A stretch of 64,000 nucleotides of DNA, from assembly GCA_026224825.1 (NCBI GenBank), contig JAMFRO010000084.1:1-64000 (forward strand), in the 5' to 3' direction. The position numbers and the translations under genes were made by a program. The notes under the pieces were generated by a model that saw only the letters and a program-made list of their open reading frames with translations, was not told the origin of the DNA and searched no databases. Position 1 is the stretch's first letter. Every line of letters begins with the position of its first letter. Source of the DNA: a bacterium (GTDB lineage: Bacteria > Pseudomonadota > Alphaproteobacteria > Acetobacterales > Acetobacteraceae). Positions 1 through 8,780 of this stretch are shown here, piece after piece.

Positions 1-157
1 GCCCTTGGATCCCACCCGGGTCTTTGAAGAGGATGCCCTCCACAGTGTGCTCGTGGAAAGCCCGTGCAGGGCATCCTCTTCAAAGACCCGAAGGTAGTGG
101 GGGTCTGGGGCCTCAGGCCCCAGCGGGTCCAGGGCAGAGCCCTGGCCTTTTCCGTGG
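1..157. repeat. Hairpin repeat element A, cut by the window edge
   Basis: This GC-rich element has a perfect 23-bp inverted repeat (17-39 against 68-90) around a 28-nt loop. It is flanked by a block with the palindromes GGGGCCTCAGGCCCC and CCAGGGC-AGA-GCCCTGG and the end motif GGCCTTTTCCGTG. The same flanks occur in reverse orientation at 50181-50331, where the central hairpin arms are entirely different in sequence. It lies just past the stop codon of the minus-strand acyl-CoA dehydrogenase gene and could serve as its terminator. Its outer end is beyond the window, so its full length is unknown. Confidence 0.8.
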
Positions 158-170
158 AAACACCCCGCCC

Positions 171-1307
171 CTACAGGCCCAGCAGTTCGCGGCCGATGAG
201 GAAGCGGCGGATTTCGTTGGTGCCGGCGCCTATGTCGTAGAGTTTGGCGTCGCGGAGGAGGCGTTCGGCGGGGGAGTCTTTGAGGTAGCCTGCGCCGCCT
301 AGGGATTGGATGGCTTCCAGGGCGGTTCGCACGGCGTTTTCGCTGGCCAGGAGGATGGCGCCGGCGGCGTCGTAGCGGGTGGTTTTGCCGGAATCGCAGG
401 CGCGGGCGACGGCGTAGACATAGGCGCGGGCGGCGTTGAGGGCGACGTACATATCGGCGATTTTGCCTTGCATGAGCTGGAAGCTGCCGATGGGCCGGCC
501 GAATTGTTTGCGCTCGCGCAGGTAGGGCAGCGTCACGTCCAGGCAGGCTTGCATGATGCCGAGGGGGCCGCCGGCGAGTACGGCGCGTTCGTAATCGAGC
601 CCGGACATCAGCACGGCGGTGCCGCCATCGAGTGGACCCATGATGTTCTCAGCCGGAACCTCGCAGTTTTCGAATATCAACTCGCCAGTGTCGGAGCCGC
701 GCATGCCCATTTTGTCGAGTTTTTGTCCGGTGCTGAAGCCGGGGAAGTTTCTCTCGATGATGAAGGCGGTGATGCCGGTGCCGGTTCTGGCATAAACGAT
801 GAGCGTGTCCGCATGCGGGGCGTTGGTGATCCAGAATTTCGTGCCGTTGAGGATGTAGCGGTCGCCACGCTTCTCGGCTTTCAGGCGCATGGAGAGCACA
901 TCGGAGCCTGCTTCGGCTTCGGACATGGCGAGCGCGCCGACATGTTCGCCTGAGATGAGCGGCGGGAGGTAGCGGCGTTTTTGCTCACCCGTGCCCCAGC
1001 GGCGGAGCTGGTTGATGCAGAGGTTGGAATGCGCGCCGTAGGAGAGGCCAACGGACGCCGAGGCGCGGGAGATTTCCTCCATCGCCACCACATGTTCCAG
1101 ATACCCCAGGCCGAGCCCGCCGAATTCCTCCTCCACGGTGATGCCGTGCAGCCCCAGCGCGCCCATCTCGGGCCACAGGGCGCGGGGGAAATTGTTGCTA
1201 CGGTCAATTTCGGCGGCCAACGGGGCGATGCGTGCGGCTGCAAATCGGGCTGTGGTCTCGCGTATGGCATCGGCCGTTTCGCCGAGGGCAAAATCCATTG
1301 TGCTCAT
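171..1307 (-). CDS. ivd: Isovaleryl-CoA dehydrogenase
   Basis: This 378-residue acyl-CoA dehydrogenase probably oxidises isovaleryl-CoA to 3-methylcrotonyl-CoA in leucine breakdown, passing electrons to electron-transfer flavoprotein. The family order is visible: N-terminal helical part, the flavin and substrate region with [10 protein letters not shown] and WITNAPHAD, and a C-terminal helical domain ending [17 protein letters not shown]. The segment [19 protein letters not shown] is characteristic of isovaleryl-CoA dehydrogenases, where the Glu of the D-x-E-R motif is the catalytic base, unlike most acyl-CoA dehydrogenases. The start overlaps the stop of the upstream WYL regulator gene by four bases, so the two are translationally coupled. 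The rest of the leucine pathway (MCC, HMG-CoA lyase) is not in the window. Substrate assignment rests on motifs only. Confidence 0.88.
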   Translation of the reverse strand: MSTMDFALGETADAIRETTARFAAARIAPLAAEIDRSNNFPRALWPEMGALGLHGITVEEEFGGLGLGYLEHVVAMEEISRASASVGLSYGAHSNLCINQLRRWGTGEQKRRYLPPLISGEHVGALAMSEAEAGSDVLSMRLKAEKRGDRYILNGTKFWITNAPHADTLIVYARTGTGITAFIIERNFPGFSTGQKLDKMGMRGSDTGELIFENCEVPAENIMGPLDGGTAVLMSGLDYERAVLAGGPLGIMQACLDVTLPYLRERKQFGRPIGSFQLMQGKIADMYVALNAARAYVYAVARACDSGKTTRYDAAGAILLASENAVRTALEAIQSLGGAGYLKDSPAERLLRDAKLYDIGAGTNEIRRFLIGRELLGL

Positions 1308-2017
1308 GCTTGTTTCCTATCCCCGTATTCTTTTTCAGCCATATGGCGTTTCCAGCGCTGCCGCAGCTCGCCGGGGCGGCTGGCGTGGCGCTCGTCGAGG
1401 AATTCGGCGCGGATGATGCGGTCGGTGCGGAAATGCCGGAAATCCTGCCGCAACTCGCACCAGCCGGCGAGCATGCGGGCGTTCTCGAAATAGCCGATGA
1501 TGACCGGCCAGATGACGCGCTGGCTCGCCTCGCCGCGTATGTCGCGGTAGTCGATTTGAATCTTATGCCCGCTGCGGATCCAGGCGCGTGTACGCGCGAT
1601 GTCGATGCCGTCCTGCACCACCCGGCTCTCGCATGGCGGGCGCGTGCCGATGGAGGGGGTGGCGATAAGCGAGCGCAGGCGCTCCGGCACGGCGGCGGCG
1701 ATTTTGGCGATGAGGTCGTTGGCGGCGCGGGCCAGCGTGGCATCGCCCCTGCCCGCCACCCATTGCGCGCCGAGCACTGCCGCCTCGATCTCATCCGGGG
1801 TGAGCATTAGCGGCGGCATGTCGAAATCATCGTCCAGCACATAGCCCAGCCCGGCCTCGCCACGGATGGGCACGCGTTGGCCGATGAGATCGGCCGTGTC
1901 ACGATAGACAGTGCGCAGTGACACTTCCAGCTCGCGGGCGATATCATCGGCCGTGACCGGGCGCGATGAGCGGCGCAGGATCTGGATGATCTGGAATAAT
2001 CGGTCGGCCCGGCGCAT
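1304..2017 (-). CDS. WYL-domain transcriptional regulator (YafY/DeoR type)
   Basis: This 237-residue regulator has an N-terminal winged helix (about residues 1-60, with [17 protein letters not shown] as recognition part) and a C-terminal WYL domain. The WYL signature appears as [18 protein letters not shown] followed by FRHFRTDRI. The domain is known to sense small ligands in many bacteria. The start has a GGGAG Shine-Dalgarno seven bases upstream. A perfect inverted repeat CTGACAG-AATG-CTGTCAG lies 15 bases before the start codon and is a likely autoregulatory operator. The gene overlaps ivd by four bases and is divergent from a GST gene, so it may control both. The ligand is unknown. Confidence 0.88.
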   Translation of the reverse strand: MRRADRLFQIIQILRRSSRPVTADDIARELEVSLRTVYRDTADLIGQRVPIRGEAGLGYVLDDDFDMPPLMLTPDEIEAAVLGAQWVAGRGDATLARAANDLIAKIAAAVPERLRSLIATPSIGTRPPCESRVVQDGIDIARTRAWIRSGHKIQIDYRDIRGEASQRVIWPVIIGYFENARMLAGWCELRQDFRHFRTDRIIRAEFLDERHASRPGELRQRWKRHMAEKEYGDRKQA

Positions 2018-2031
2018 GTTTTCGCTCCCTG

Positions 2032-2049
2032 CTGACAGAATGCTGTCAG
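2032..2049. promoter_or_regulatory. Perfect inverted repeat, likely WYL-regulator operator
   Basis: CTGACAGAATGCTGTCAG is a perfect 7-4-7 inverted repeat in the 97-bp gap between the divergent WYL regulator and GST genes. TGACA half-sites of this kind are, to my knowledge, typical for YafY/WYL-type regulators. Its position 15 bases from the regulator start favours autoregulation. Binding is inferred, not shown. Confidence 0.6.
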
Positions 2050-2114
2050 TAGGGTCTGGTTACAAGGGTTTTCATCGCAGGGGCATTCCGCCTCCGCGCC
2101 TTGGAGACCGCAAC

Positions 2115-2726
2115 ATGATTACTTTGTACCACGCCCCCCAGTCCCGCTCGACGCGCATGATCTGGTGGCTGGAGGAGCTAGGGGCGCCGTATGAGATCCA
2201 GCCCGTGAGCATATTCCGGCCGATGACCGGCGAGGGGGAAGGCGATCCGGCCAATCCGCACCCGGACAGCAAAGTGCCCGCCATCGTGCACAACGGCACG
2301 CTGGTGGCTGAATCCGTGGCGATTGTGCTGTATCTCTCGGATGCGTTTCCTGAAAGAGGATTGGGGCCGGTGGCTGGTACGGCCGCGCGTGGCAGCTACC
2401 TCACCTGGCTGGCCTGGTATGCCTGCGAGCTGGAACCAGCGCTCTTCGCCGGGCTGGCTGGCGAGCTTTTGGGCGCCCCGATGAAGCTGCGCGGTTACGA
2501 CGCGGCGGTGCGGCGGCTGCATGGCGCCCTGGCACGCGGGCCGTATGTTCTGGGCGAGGATTTTTCCGGCGCTGACCTGTTGATTGCGAGCGCGCTTGCC
2601 TTCGGCCGGAAGGTGTTTCCCGAGAGTGCGGTGCTGGATAACTATATAGCGCGCTGCCTGGGCCGCCCGGCGGCGGTGCGCGGCATGGCGCTGGACCAGG
2701 CCACCGGGCTGCAAAAAGCGGCTTAA
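2115..2726 (+). CDS. Glutathione S-transferase family protein
   Basis: The 203-residue product has the thioredoxin-like N-terminal domain of GSTs (residues 1-75) with MITLYHAPQSRSTR at the start, the cis-proline segment KVPAIV (53-58) and the glutathione-binding ES pair (66-67). A helical C-terminal domain follows, with the usual DFSGADLLIASAL. An upstream in-frame extension to 1911 runs over the divergent regulator gene and is not used here; the ATG at 2115 fits the family N-terminus and follows GGAGACC. It probably conjugates glutathione to electrophiles in the cytoplasm. It is divergent from the WYL regulator gene and 87 bp before a large unrecognised gene. Confidence 0.85.
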   Translation: MITLYHAPQSRSTRMIWWLEELGAPYEIQPVSIFRPMTGEGEGDPANPHPDSKVPAIVHNGTLVAESVAIVLYLSDAFPERGLGPVAGTAARGSYLTWLAWYACELEPALFAGLAGELLGAPMKLRGYDAAVRRLHGALARGPYVLGEDFSGADLLIASALAFGRKVFPESAVLDNYIARCLGRPAAVRGMALDQATGLQKAA

Positions 2727-2813
2727 GGTAGCCGCCATTGGTTTGCTTTCCGTCTCGATCAGCCTGTATGTCTCGGTTACTTTCGCTTCCCCAACATGGA
2801 GAACGCCAGCCCG

Positions 2814-5390
2814 ATGACAAATCCGCAGCACGATGCCGACACGCTGATCGGGCCGGGCCAATGGCCGAATGTGAGCATGTATTATCAGTATACCGGGGCT
2901 GCGGGTGCGCCGGTACTGAACATAGAGCTGGCGCTGAACACAGCACCTTATGCGCTCGCCGATGGCATGGCGGCGCCGGCGGCCTTTGAGGATGAAAAAA
3001 TATTCGCGCTGGTGCGTCTCCAGCTCAATGAAACCACAGCCTCGCTACGGAACACACTGACGGGCGGGGCAACGCAGGCGCTGGATGCGGGCAACAGCGC
3101 GGCGCTGGTGCGGTTTGTTAGTGATTGCGCCGCTTATGTGAATGCCGCCGCAGAGGGCGCCCCACCGGCAACCGCGCCCACGGGCACGCTGAGCCTGAGC
3201 GTGCCGCCGACCAGCGTGGTGGCGGATAATATTGTGCAACTGCGTGTGGTGCTGGAGCTGAGCCGGCAGGCGGCACCCGTGCAGGCGGAAATTCCCGCCC
3301 ATACCGCGCTGGCGGCTTTTGCACGGAGCTTCGAGACAGCGTTTGTCACCGCCGATTGGAACATCCGCCTGGGCGCCGGGCCGGACCATAGCGTATGGGC
3401 CGTGCGCTTCAGCGTTGGTGACTCCAGCCACGGGCTGGCGTTTACTTTGGGCACACAGCCGGTGTTCTTCGCGCCGAAACCCTTGGCCAAAGCGCCGATT
3501 TCCGGCCAGGTGGCGCTGCCTTCCTATACCACCGGCACCGGGCTCGGCACCGGGTCGAACACCAATTTCACCAGTGTCGATCCCAATCTCTGGCTGACGC
3601 AGGCGTTGGGTTTCATCGATGCTTTTCTCTCGCCCGGATATGCCGCGCATCTCGACATAATCGGCGATGAGGAGGGTTTGCTCGCGTGTATAGGCGCGCA
3701 GAAAAGCCTCATTGCCGCGACGGCCGGCAATACGCTGACGCCGATTTTTGCCGGCGATGCACCAACTGCCGTTGTGACAGCCGCGGCGCGGGCGGTGCTG
3801 GCGCAAGCCGCGCTGCAGCGTCTGGCCAATGCCACGGCGGTGACGGCCGTAGCCGTGCTGCCGGTGAGCAATGCCACCACCAATGCACCCGGGGTGGTGC
3901 TCTACGGCCAGCCGGTGGGTGCAGGTACGCAGCGCGATTACGCACTCTCACCCGGTAGCATCGCGCTGCATGCGGCAGGAGCGGAGACCGACTCCGCCCT
4001 CGCCTTCCTGTTCACCAGCGCCACACCGAGCCGGCAGACGAGTGTGCCGCTGACACTGCGTTATCAACTCACCCATCTACTGCACGCTGGCGCAAAAATC
4101 GCCTTCGTAACCGGGCCGCTGGATTATGAGATCAGCAAAACGGCGGTTGATTTCCCCGTGCCGCTGCGCACCCTGCCCACGCCACCCATAGCGCTGGCAC
4201 AGAGCGCCACCGCCAGCCTGGATGCCACCACACCGGCAACGCTACCGAACTGGGATTACGGCCTCACAATTTCCGCAAGCAGGGCGGCCCAGGACCAACT
4301 CATCGCGAGCGTGGCGTTCAACATCAGCCCGCCGCTGCGCGGTGCGGCACCCAGCCCGGCGGATGCATTGTTCAAGGCCCTCGCGGTCATGGTCACGCTC
4401 ACACCAGCGATCTTCGCTGATTTCGAAACCTGGCTGCGCAAGATCAACAACGCGACAAAAACCACTGATGCCGCCTATATCAATGCCAAGGCCGCGGTGA
4501 CGGCGTTCAGCACACTCGTCACCAATGTTGCCAACGCTTACGCAGGCTGGGCCAATCCGGCACCGGCGGCCGCCCTGCCCTTCCCCCCACCGGCGGCGCT
4601 GGAATTCGCCGTGACGCTGGTCGACATGGCGGGCGTTGCGGCCATCGAGGTGACAGCGGTAGGCAGCCCGGTCGCCGGTGCGCCAGTGCCGGTGGTGGTG
4701 CTGGAGGCCTATACTCCGGTGCCCTTCACGCCGTCGCAGCCGCCGCCGAACCTGATTGCCGCTTACCAATATGCGGCGGCGGATAAATCGCTGCTGGCTT
4801 ACGATACGGCGACGCAGATTTCCGCACGCAGCATCATTTTGCGGAATCTGAACGGTCTGGCATATCAGCAGGTGCAAACCGGCATCGAAATATTGCGCAA
4901 CCAGGCTCTCGACTCCAAGCGCAACCGGCGTACCGCGGATGATTTCATCTTCACCACCCCGCCGGTGACCTTCCCCGCACCCGCCGTGCCGCTGGTCCTC
5001 CGCCCTTCATTCGACCTCAGCACCGACACCACCCCGACCGCACCGTTGGCGAATTATTTAGCTGCATTCTTCACGCAATTACTCGGCACGAATGACCCGC
5101 AATCGGTCACAGCGCAGATCCAAAGCAGCGCGTCCTACGCAATATCCGATACCGCCGGTGCGCCGCGCATCTCTCTACCAATCAATCTGCTGCCACCCAC
5201 ACCACCAACTCCGGCAATAATCAGCAGGCTGGCCGATGCGATAACCGATTGGCTGACGCAGCATCGCCAGCAGTTCTCTGGCCCAAATGCGCAGCTTGAT
5301 TTCGAGATCACATTGCACAGCGCCCTGCCCGGCGCCCAACTGCTGCTGCAGATCGAGAACGCGTTCCTAGCCCTTGACCGGTTCTATTGA
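2814..5390 (+). CDS. Large hypothetical protein (858 residues), not recognised
   Basis: I do not recognise this protein. It is a single long domain-rich chain, very rich in Ala, Thr, Pro and Val, with only two Cys and no signal peptide or clear membrane helix. Many alternating hydrophobic stretches suggest a mostly beta structure, for example LSLSVPPTSVVADNIVQLRV near residue 120. The C-terminal third has longer charged helices such as QVQTGIEILRNQALDSKRNR. The ATG at 2814 is preferred to that at 2796 because GGAGAA lies about ten bases before it. It may be co-transcribed with the GST gene. No partner genes that would mark it as a phage, secretion-system or toxin component lie nearby. It converges on the phosphotransferase gene with a 19-bp gap. 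Confidence 0.75.
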   Translation: MTNPQHDADTLIGPGQWPNVSMYYQYTGAAGAPVLNIELALNTAPYALADGMAAPAAFEDEKIFALVRLQLNETTASLRNTLTGGATQALDAGNSAALVRFVSDCAAYVNAAAEGAPPATAPTGTLSLSVPPTSVVADNIVQLRVVLELSRQAAPVQAEIPAHTALAAFARSFETAFVTADWNIRLGAGPDHSVWAVRFSVGDSSHGLAFTLGTQPVFFAPKPLAKAPISGQVALPSYTTGTGLGTGSNTNFTSVDPNLWLTQALGFIDAFLSPGYAAHLDIIGDEEGLLACIGAQKSLIAATAGNTLTPIFAGDAPTAVVTAAARAVLAQAALQRLANATAVTAVAVLPVSNATTNAPGVVLYGQPVGAGTQRDYALSPGSIALHAAGAETDSALAFLFTSATPSRQTSVPLTLRYQLTHLLHAGAKIAFVTGPLDYEISKTAVDFPVPLRTLPTPPIALAQSATASLDATTPATLPNWDYGLTISASRAAQDQLIASVAFNISPPLRGAAPSPADALFKALAVMVTLTPAIFADFETWLRKINNATKTTDAAYINAKAAVTAFSTLVTNVANAYAGWANPAPAAALPFPPPAALEFAVTLVDMAGVAAIEVTAVGSPVAGAPVPVVVLEAYTPVPFTPSQPPPNLIAAYQYAAADKSLLAYDTATQISARSIILRNLNGLAYQQVQTGIEILRNQALDSKRNRRTADDFIFTTPPVTFPAPAVPLVLRPSFDLSTDTTPTAPLANYLAAFFTQLLGTNDPQSVTAQIQSSASYAISDTAGAPRISLPINLLPPTPPTPAIISRLADAITDWLTQHRQQFSGPNAQLDFEITLHSALPGAQLLLQIENAFLALDRFY

Positions 5391-5409
5391 CTCAACCAGC
5401 CTGCAATAT

Positions 5410-6672
5410 TCAAAAAAGCCAACTGCCAAAATTCCGGGTTTGCCAGAGGTTCAGCACATTGGTGAGCATGTGCAGTTGCGTGCGCGCAGCCTCGTTTTGT
5501 TTGAAAATTATATCGAAACGGTCATGCGCCGGACTCAGCGCCGGCAACTGGGCGCGGATGATCGGCGGGGCGTCGAGCAGCCAGGCCATGCCCATGGTGG
5601 CGACATAGAGGAACATATGCTTCTGCAAGCGGCCAAGCGGAATGGTGGGACCGCCATGTGCTGCGTATTCGCTCAGAAAAAGGGACAGCAACGCGTCGAG
5701 CTGTGCATCCAGCATATCGGGTTCGGCGGCACTCAGCGTGCCCCACAGGGCCAGTGCAATGTTCATCTGGCCGACACGGCCCCAATCCATCAGCCCGCAA
5801 TGCAATTTTTCGCCGCTGCGCCAGAACCAGGCATTGTCGATATTCGCATTCCAATGACACAGAGCGATGAGCTCGTGATCGCTGGTGAGAAAACGCTTAA
5901 TCTCCGCCTGATGTTCCAGGAAAAGCGGCATCTCGTCTGAGAGTTGCGCGATGAAACCAGGGGCTGTGATATTCGACGGCAACAGAAGTGGAAACTCTTC
6001 GGCAAACGCCGCGATGCGGGCGATACGGTTGCGCAATTGCCGCGCGTCATAGCCGATGAGATCGCTCGCCGCCGCTGCCGCCGCATCATAGGCAAACTGC
6101 GCGTCAATATCCGCACCCAGATGGCCGGATTTATGCGCGCCGGCGAGACGCGCATTGGCCGTGATCACGGCGCGATAATGCGCCAGAGCATCGGGCAGTT
6201 CGTAATCGAGACATTTATCGTGATGCGGCTCGATAACGCCGGTGCCGAAAGCGATGCGCTCGGTGATGAGAATGCCGGTGCCGGATTCCGCATGATAATC
6301 GCCGAACAAACAGGCCGGTACGGTGATAGGAAAATCGGGATGGCGCGAGATGGCGGCGAAGCGCACCTCGGGCTCCAACTGGTTGCGGCCGCGGTCGCGT
6401 ATGGGGTCGTCGAAGTCGCGAGAAAATTTGACGAATAGGTCTTCCAGTAGGCCCGGCGCCGGCTTTTCATAAGCGACGGATAAAAACACCTTGGCACCAG
6501 TGCTGCCGCCGGGACACTCCTCGAAGCCCGTGATGCGCACAACCGCATTATCCGCCCCCAGCACACCGCTGGTACGCAAGGCGGTGGTGAGAAAGGCTAC
6601 GCCACCTTCGCGTAATGCCTGCATATGCGCGGGGATCACCAGGCCGGTCTCGTCGCCCGTCACCCAATCCAT
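5410..6672 (-). CDS. APH-fold phosphotransferase-like protein
   Basis: The 420-residue product resembles the aminoglycoside phosphotransferase / CHK-kinase-like superfamily. A kinase-like N-lobe includes LEDLFVKFSRDFDD (about 77-90). The Brenner-like catalytic motif reads HWNANIDN (273-280) and the metal-binding loop reads LMDWGR (294-299). In the canonical HxD form, the residue at position 275 would be the catalytic Asp; here it is Asn, so activity may be altered or this subfamily may use a different base. The gene follows hyuA by only three bases and is the last gene of the small-ORF/hyuB/hyuA operon. It may phosphorylate a pathway intermediate, which is only an inference. Confidence 0.72.
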   Translation of the reverse strand: MDWVTGDETGLVIPAHMQALREGGVAFLTTALRTSGVLGADNAVVRITGFEECPGGSTGAKVFLSVAYEKPAPGLLEDLFVKFSRDFDDPIRDRGRNQLEPEVRFAAISRHPDFPITVPACLFGDYHAESGTGILITERIAFGTGVIEPHHDKCLDYELPDALAHYRAVITANARLAGAHKSGHLGADIDAQFAYDAAAAAASDLIGYDARQLRNRIARIAAFAEEFPLLLPSNITAPGFIAQLSDEMPLFLEHQAEIKRFLTSDHELIALCHWNANIDNAWFWRSGEKLHCGLMDWGRVGQMNIALALWGTLSAAEPDMLDAQLDALLSLFLSEYAAHGGPTIPLGRLQKHMFLYVATMGMAWLLDAPPIIRAQLPALSPAHDRFDIIFKQNEAARTQLHMLTNVLNLWQTRNFGSWLF

Positions 6673-6674
6673 GA

Positions 6675-8750
6675 TTATATCCGGGTCAGCTCGTAATCGC
6701 CCGCATCATCCACCAGCACCCGCCAGCCCGGGTAGGCCACAATGGTGGTGAACACCTCCTGGATGATGGCCGGGCCAGTGATCTCATGACCGGGCGTGAG
6801 ATCGCCGCCAAAAAAGATCGGTGTTTCGGCAAACCCACGGCCAAGATTGGCCCGGCGCATTTTGCCCGGCGTTGCGGCGATGCGCGGTGCGGTGAAACCC
6901 GACGCCACCACCGGCGAAGGTGTTACGACATGGCTCGCCAAACGCACGCCGATGACCTCAGGCAGCTCATGCTCACGAATATGGTTGTACTCGGCCAGAT
7001 GCCGCTCGTTGAACAAAGCAATGGCGCGTGCACCGATATTTTCATCCACAAAGGACAAATCATGCAATTTTCCGTTCCACTTCAGGTCAAATGTGAGCGC
7101 GAAATTCTGCCCGGCATAACGCAGATTGAGCTGGTAATTGGCAATAATCTCCTCACGTCCGAACGAGGCATCAGCGAAATATTTCTCCGCACGGTTACCA
7201 AGCTCAGTCCACAAATCTTTCAGCCTTGCCGTATCCAGCGCATTGGCCCGGGCCACGTATGAGCGCTCTTCATCGATGCTCGGATTAGCCACCAGCGTAC
7301 CGAGCGCCGAGAAACTCGGCGAGGCCTTGGGCACCAGCACGCGCGTGATACCAAGATCATCGGCCTGGATGGCGGCGAAGGCCGGGCCATTGCCACCATA
7401 GGCCAGCATGGTGAGGCTTTGCGGCTCCACACCGCCTTGAGCCGCCGTGGTGCGGCGCACCCCTTGCGACATATTGGCATTGACGACGCGCCAGCAATCG
7501 AACGCCGCATCTTCGGCGGAATAGCCCATCTGCTCGCCGATTTTCTGAAAGGCCTCAGCCACGCCTTCATGTTTCAGGCTGAAGCTGCCGCCGGCAAAAC
7601 CTTCGTCCGTGGATAAAATGCCGAGCATCACCAGCGCATCGGTGATGGTCGGCTGCGCACCGCCCTTGCCATAACAAATCGGTCCCGGAACAGAACCGGC
7701 CGAGGCCGGACCCACATGCAATGCCCCGCCCTGCACATGGCAGATCGAACCGCCGCCGGCACCGAGCGTCTCCACCTTCACCATCGGCACACCTATGAGG
7801 TAGCGATGATGCATATTCCACCCGGCCTCCGCCGGCGCGGAACCATTGAGCACCAGCGACATGTCGTAGGAAGTACCGCCGAGATCGACGCAGAGCAGGT
7901 TGGGATAACCCTTGGCACTGCCGACATGCGCGGAGCCCACCACACCACCCACCGGCCCCGAGGCCAGCACGCGGATCGGCGCGCCGTCGATATACTCCTT
8001 CGTCATCACCCCGCCATTGGCCTGCATCACCAGCAACTGCCGGGCGTAGCCATTCTCCTTCAGCCGGCCGGCCAGGCGCTCGATATAAGCGGTGACCGGC
8101 GGGGCGATATAGGCATTCACCACGGTCGTGCTGGTACGGTCGAACTCCGGCCCGCGCGGCAGCACCTGATGCGAGAGCGAGATGGCGGCACCCGGCATTT
8201 CCTCCGCAATAATCTCGCCAATACGCCTTTCATGCGCGGGATTGACGAAGGAAAACAGTAGCGAAACCGCAACCGAGGTCACATTCTGCTTACGCAATTT
8301 ACGGCAGGCGATGCGCACTGATTCATCATCGAGCTTCTTATGCACCTCGCCATTGAACAGAACGCGCTCGGACACGGTGAGCCGGCGGCGGCGCGGCGTG
8401 ATCTGCTTGGGCGGCGCCAGCCGGACATCCCAGATATCCTCCTTGAAACCCCGGCGGTACTCGATCTCGTCGCGGAATCCTTCGGTGGTAATGAGGCCCG
8501 TGAGTGCGCCATTCATTTCAATAAGCGTGTTGTCCGCGACGGTGGTGGCATGCACGATGGCATCGCATTGGGCGAGAAAATCGCGGAGCGAAAGCCCTTC
8601 CTTCTCAGCCAATTTGCCCAGCCCGTTCATCACGCCAATGGAGCGGTCCTCCGGCGTGCTGAGGTTTTTATGGACGATGACGTCAGCCCCTTTGAGAAAC
8701 GCAAAATCCGTGAACGTGCCACCGATATCGATACCAACGCGAAACCCCAT
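6675..8750 (-). CDS. hyuA: Hydantoinase/oxoprolinase-family protein, HyuA-like subunit
   Basis: This 691-residue protein has the ATPase-fold signature VGIDIGGTFTDF (about 5-16) and the family blocks VVNAYIAPPV, VMQANGGV, LASGPVGGVVGSA, VDLGGTSYDMSL and MLAYGGNGP. Homologues are subunits of ATP-dependent hydantoinases, 5-oxoprolinases and acetone/acetophenone carboxylases. The substrate cannot be read from the sequence. The ATG at 8750 is chosen because GGGAG lies six bases before it; an upstream GTG at 8765 lacks a site. It follows hyuB by 30 bases and precedes the phosphotransferase gene, so it should act in a heteromer with HyuB. Confidence 0.88.
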   Translation of the reverse strand: MGFRVGIDIGGTFTDFAFLKGADVIVHKNLSTPEDRSIGVMNGLGKLAEKEGLSLRDFLAQCDAIVHATTVADNTLIEMNGALTGLITTEGFRDEIEYRRGFKEDIWDVRLAPPKQITPRRRRLTVSERVLFNGEVHKKLDDESVRIACRKLRKQNVTSVAVSLLFSFVNPAHERRIGEIIAEEMPGAAISLSHQVLPRGPEFDRTSTTVVNAYIAPPVTAYIERLAGRLKENGYARQLLVMQANGGVMTKEYIDGAPIRVLASGPVGGVVGSAHVGSAKGYPNLLCVDLGGTSYDMSLVLNGSAPAEAGWNMHHRYLIGVPMVKVETLGAGGGSICHVQGGALHVGPASAGSVPGPICYGKGGAQPTITDALVMLGILSTDEGFAGGSFSLKHEGVAEAFQKIGEQMGYSAEDAAFDCWRVVNANMSQGVRRTTAAQGGVEPQSLTMLAYGGNGPAFAAIQADDLGITRVLVPKASPSFSALGTLVANPSIDEERSYVARANALDTARLKDLWTELGNRAEKYFADASFGREEIIANYQLNLRYAGQNFALTFDLKWNGKLHDLSFVDENIGARAIALFNERHLAEYNHIREHELPEVIGVRLASHVVTPSPVVASGFTAPRIAATPGKMRRANLGRGFAETPIFFGGDLTPGHEITGPAIIQEVFTTIVAYPGWRVLVDDAGDYELTRI

Positions 8751-8780
8751 TACAAACTCCCACACCCGCTTTCGCGGTTA

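Noticed and set aside
24..302. Open frames on the plus strand over the first 2 kb
   Set aside because: They are antisense to the acyl-CoA dehydrogenase and WYL genes, whose protein families are clear, and have no family features.
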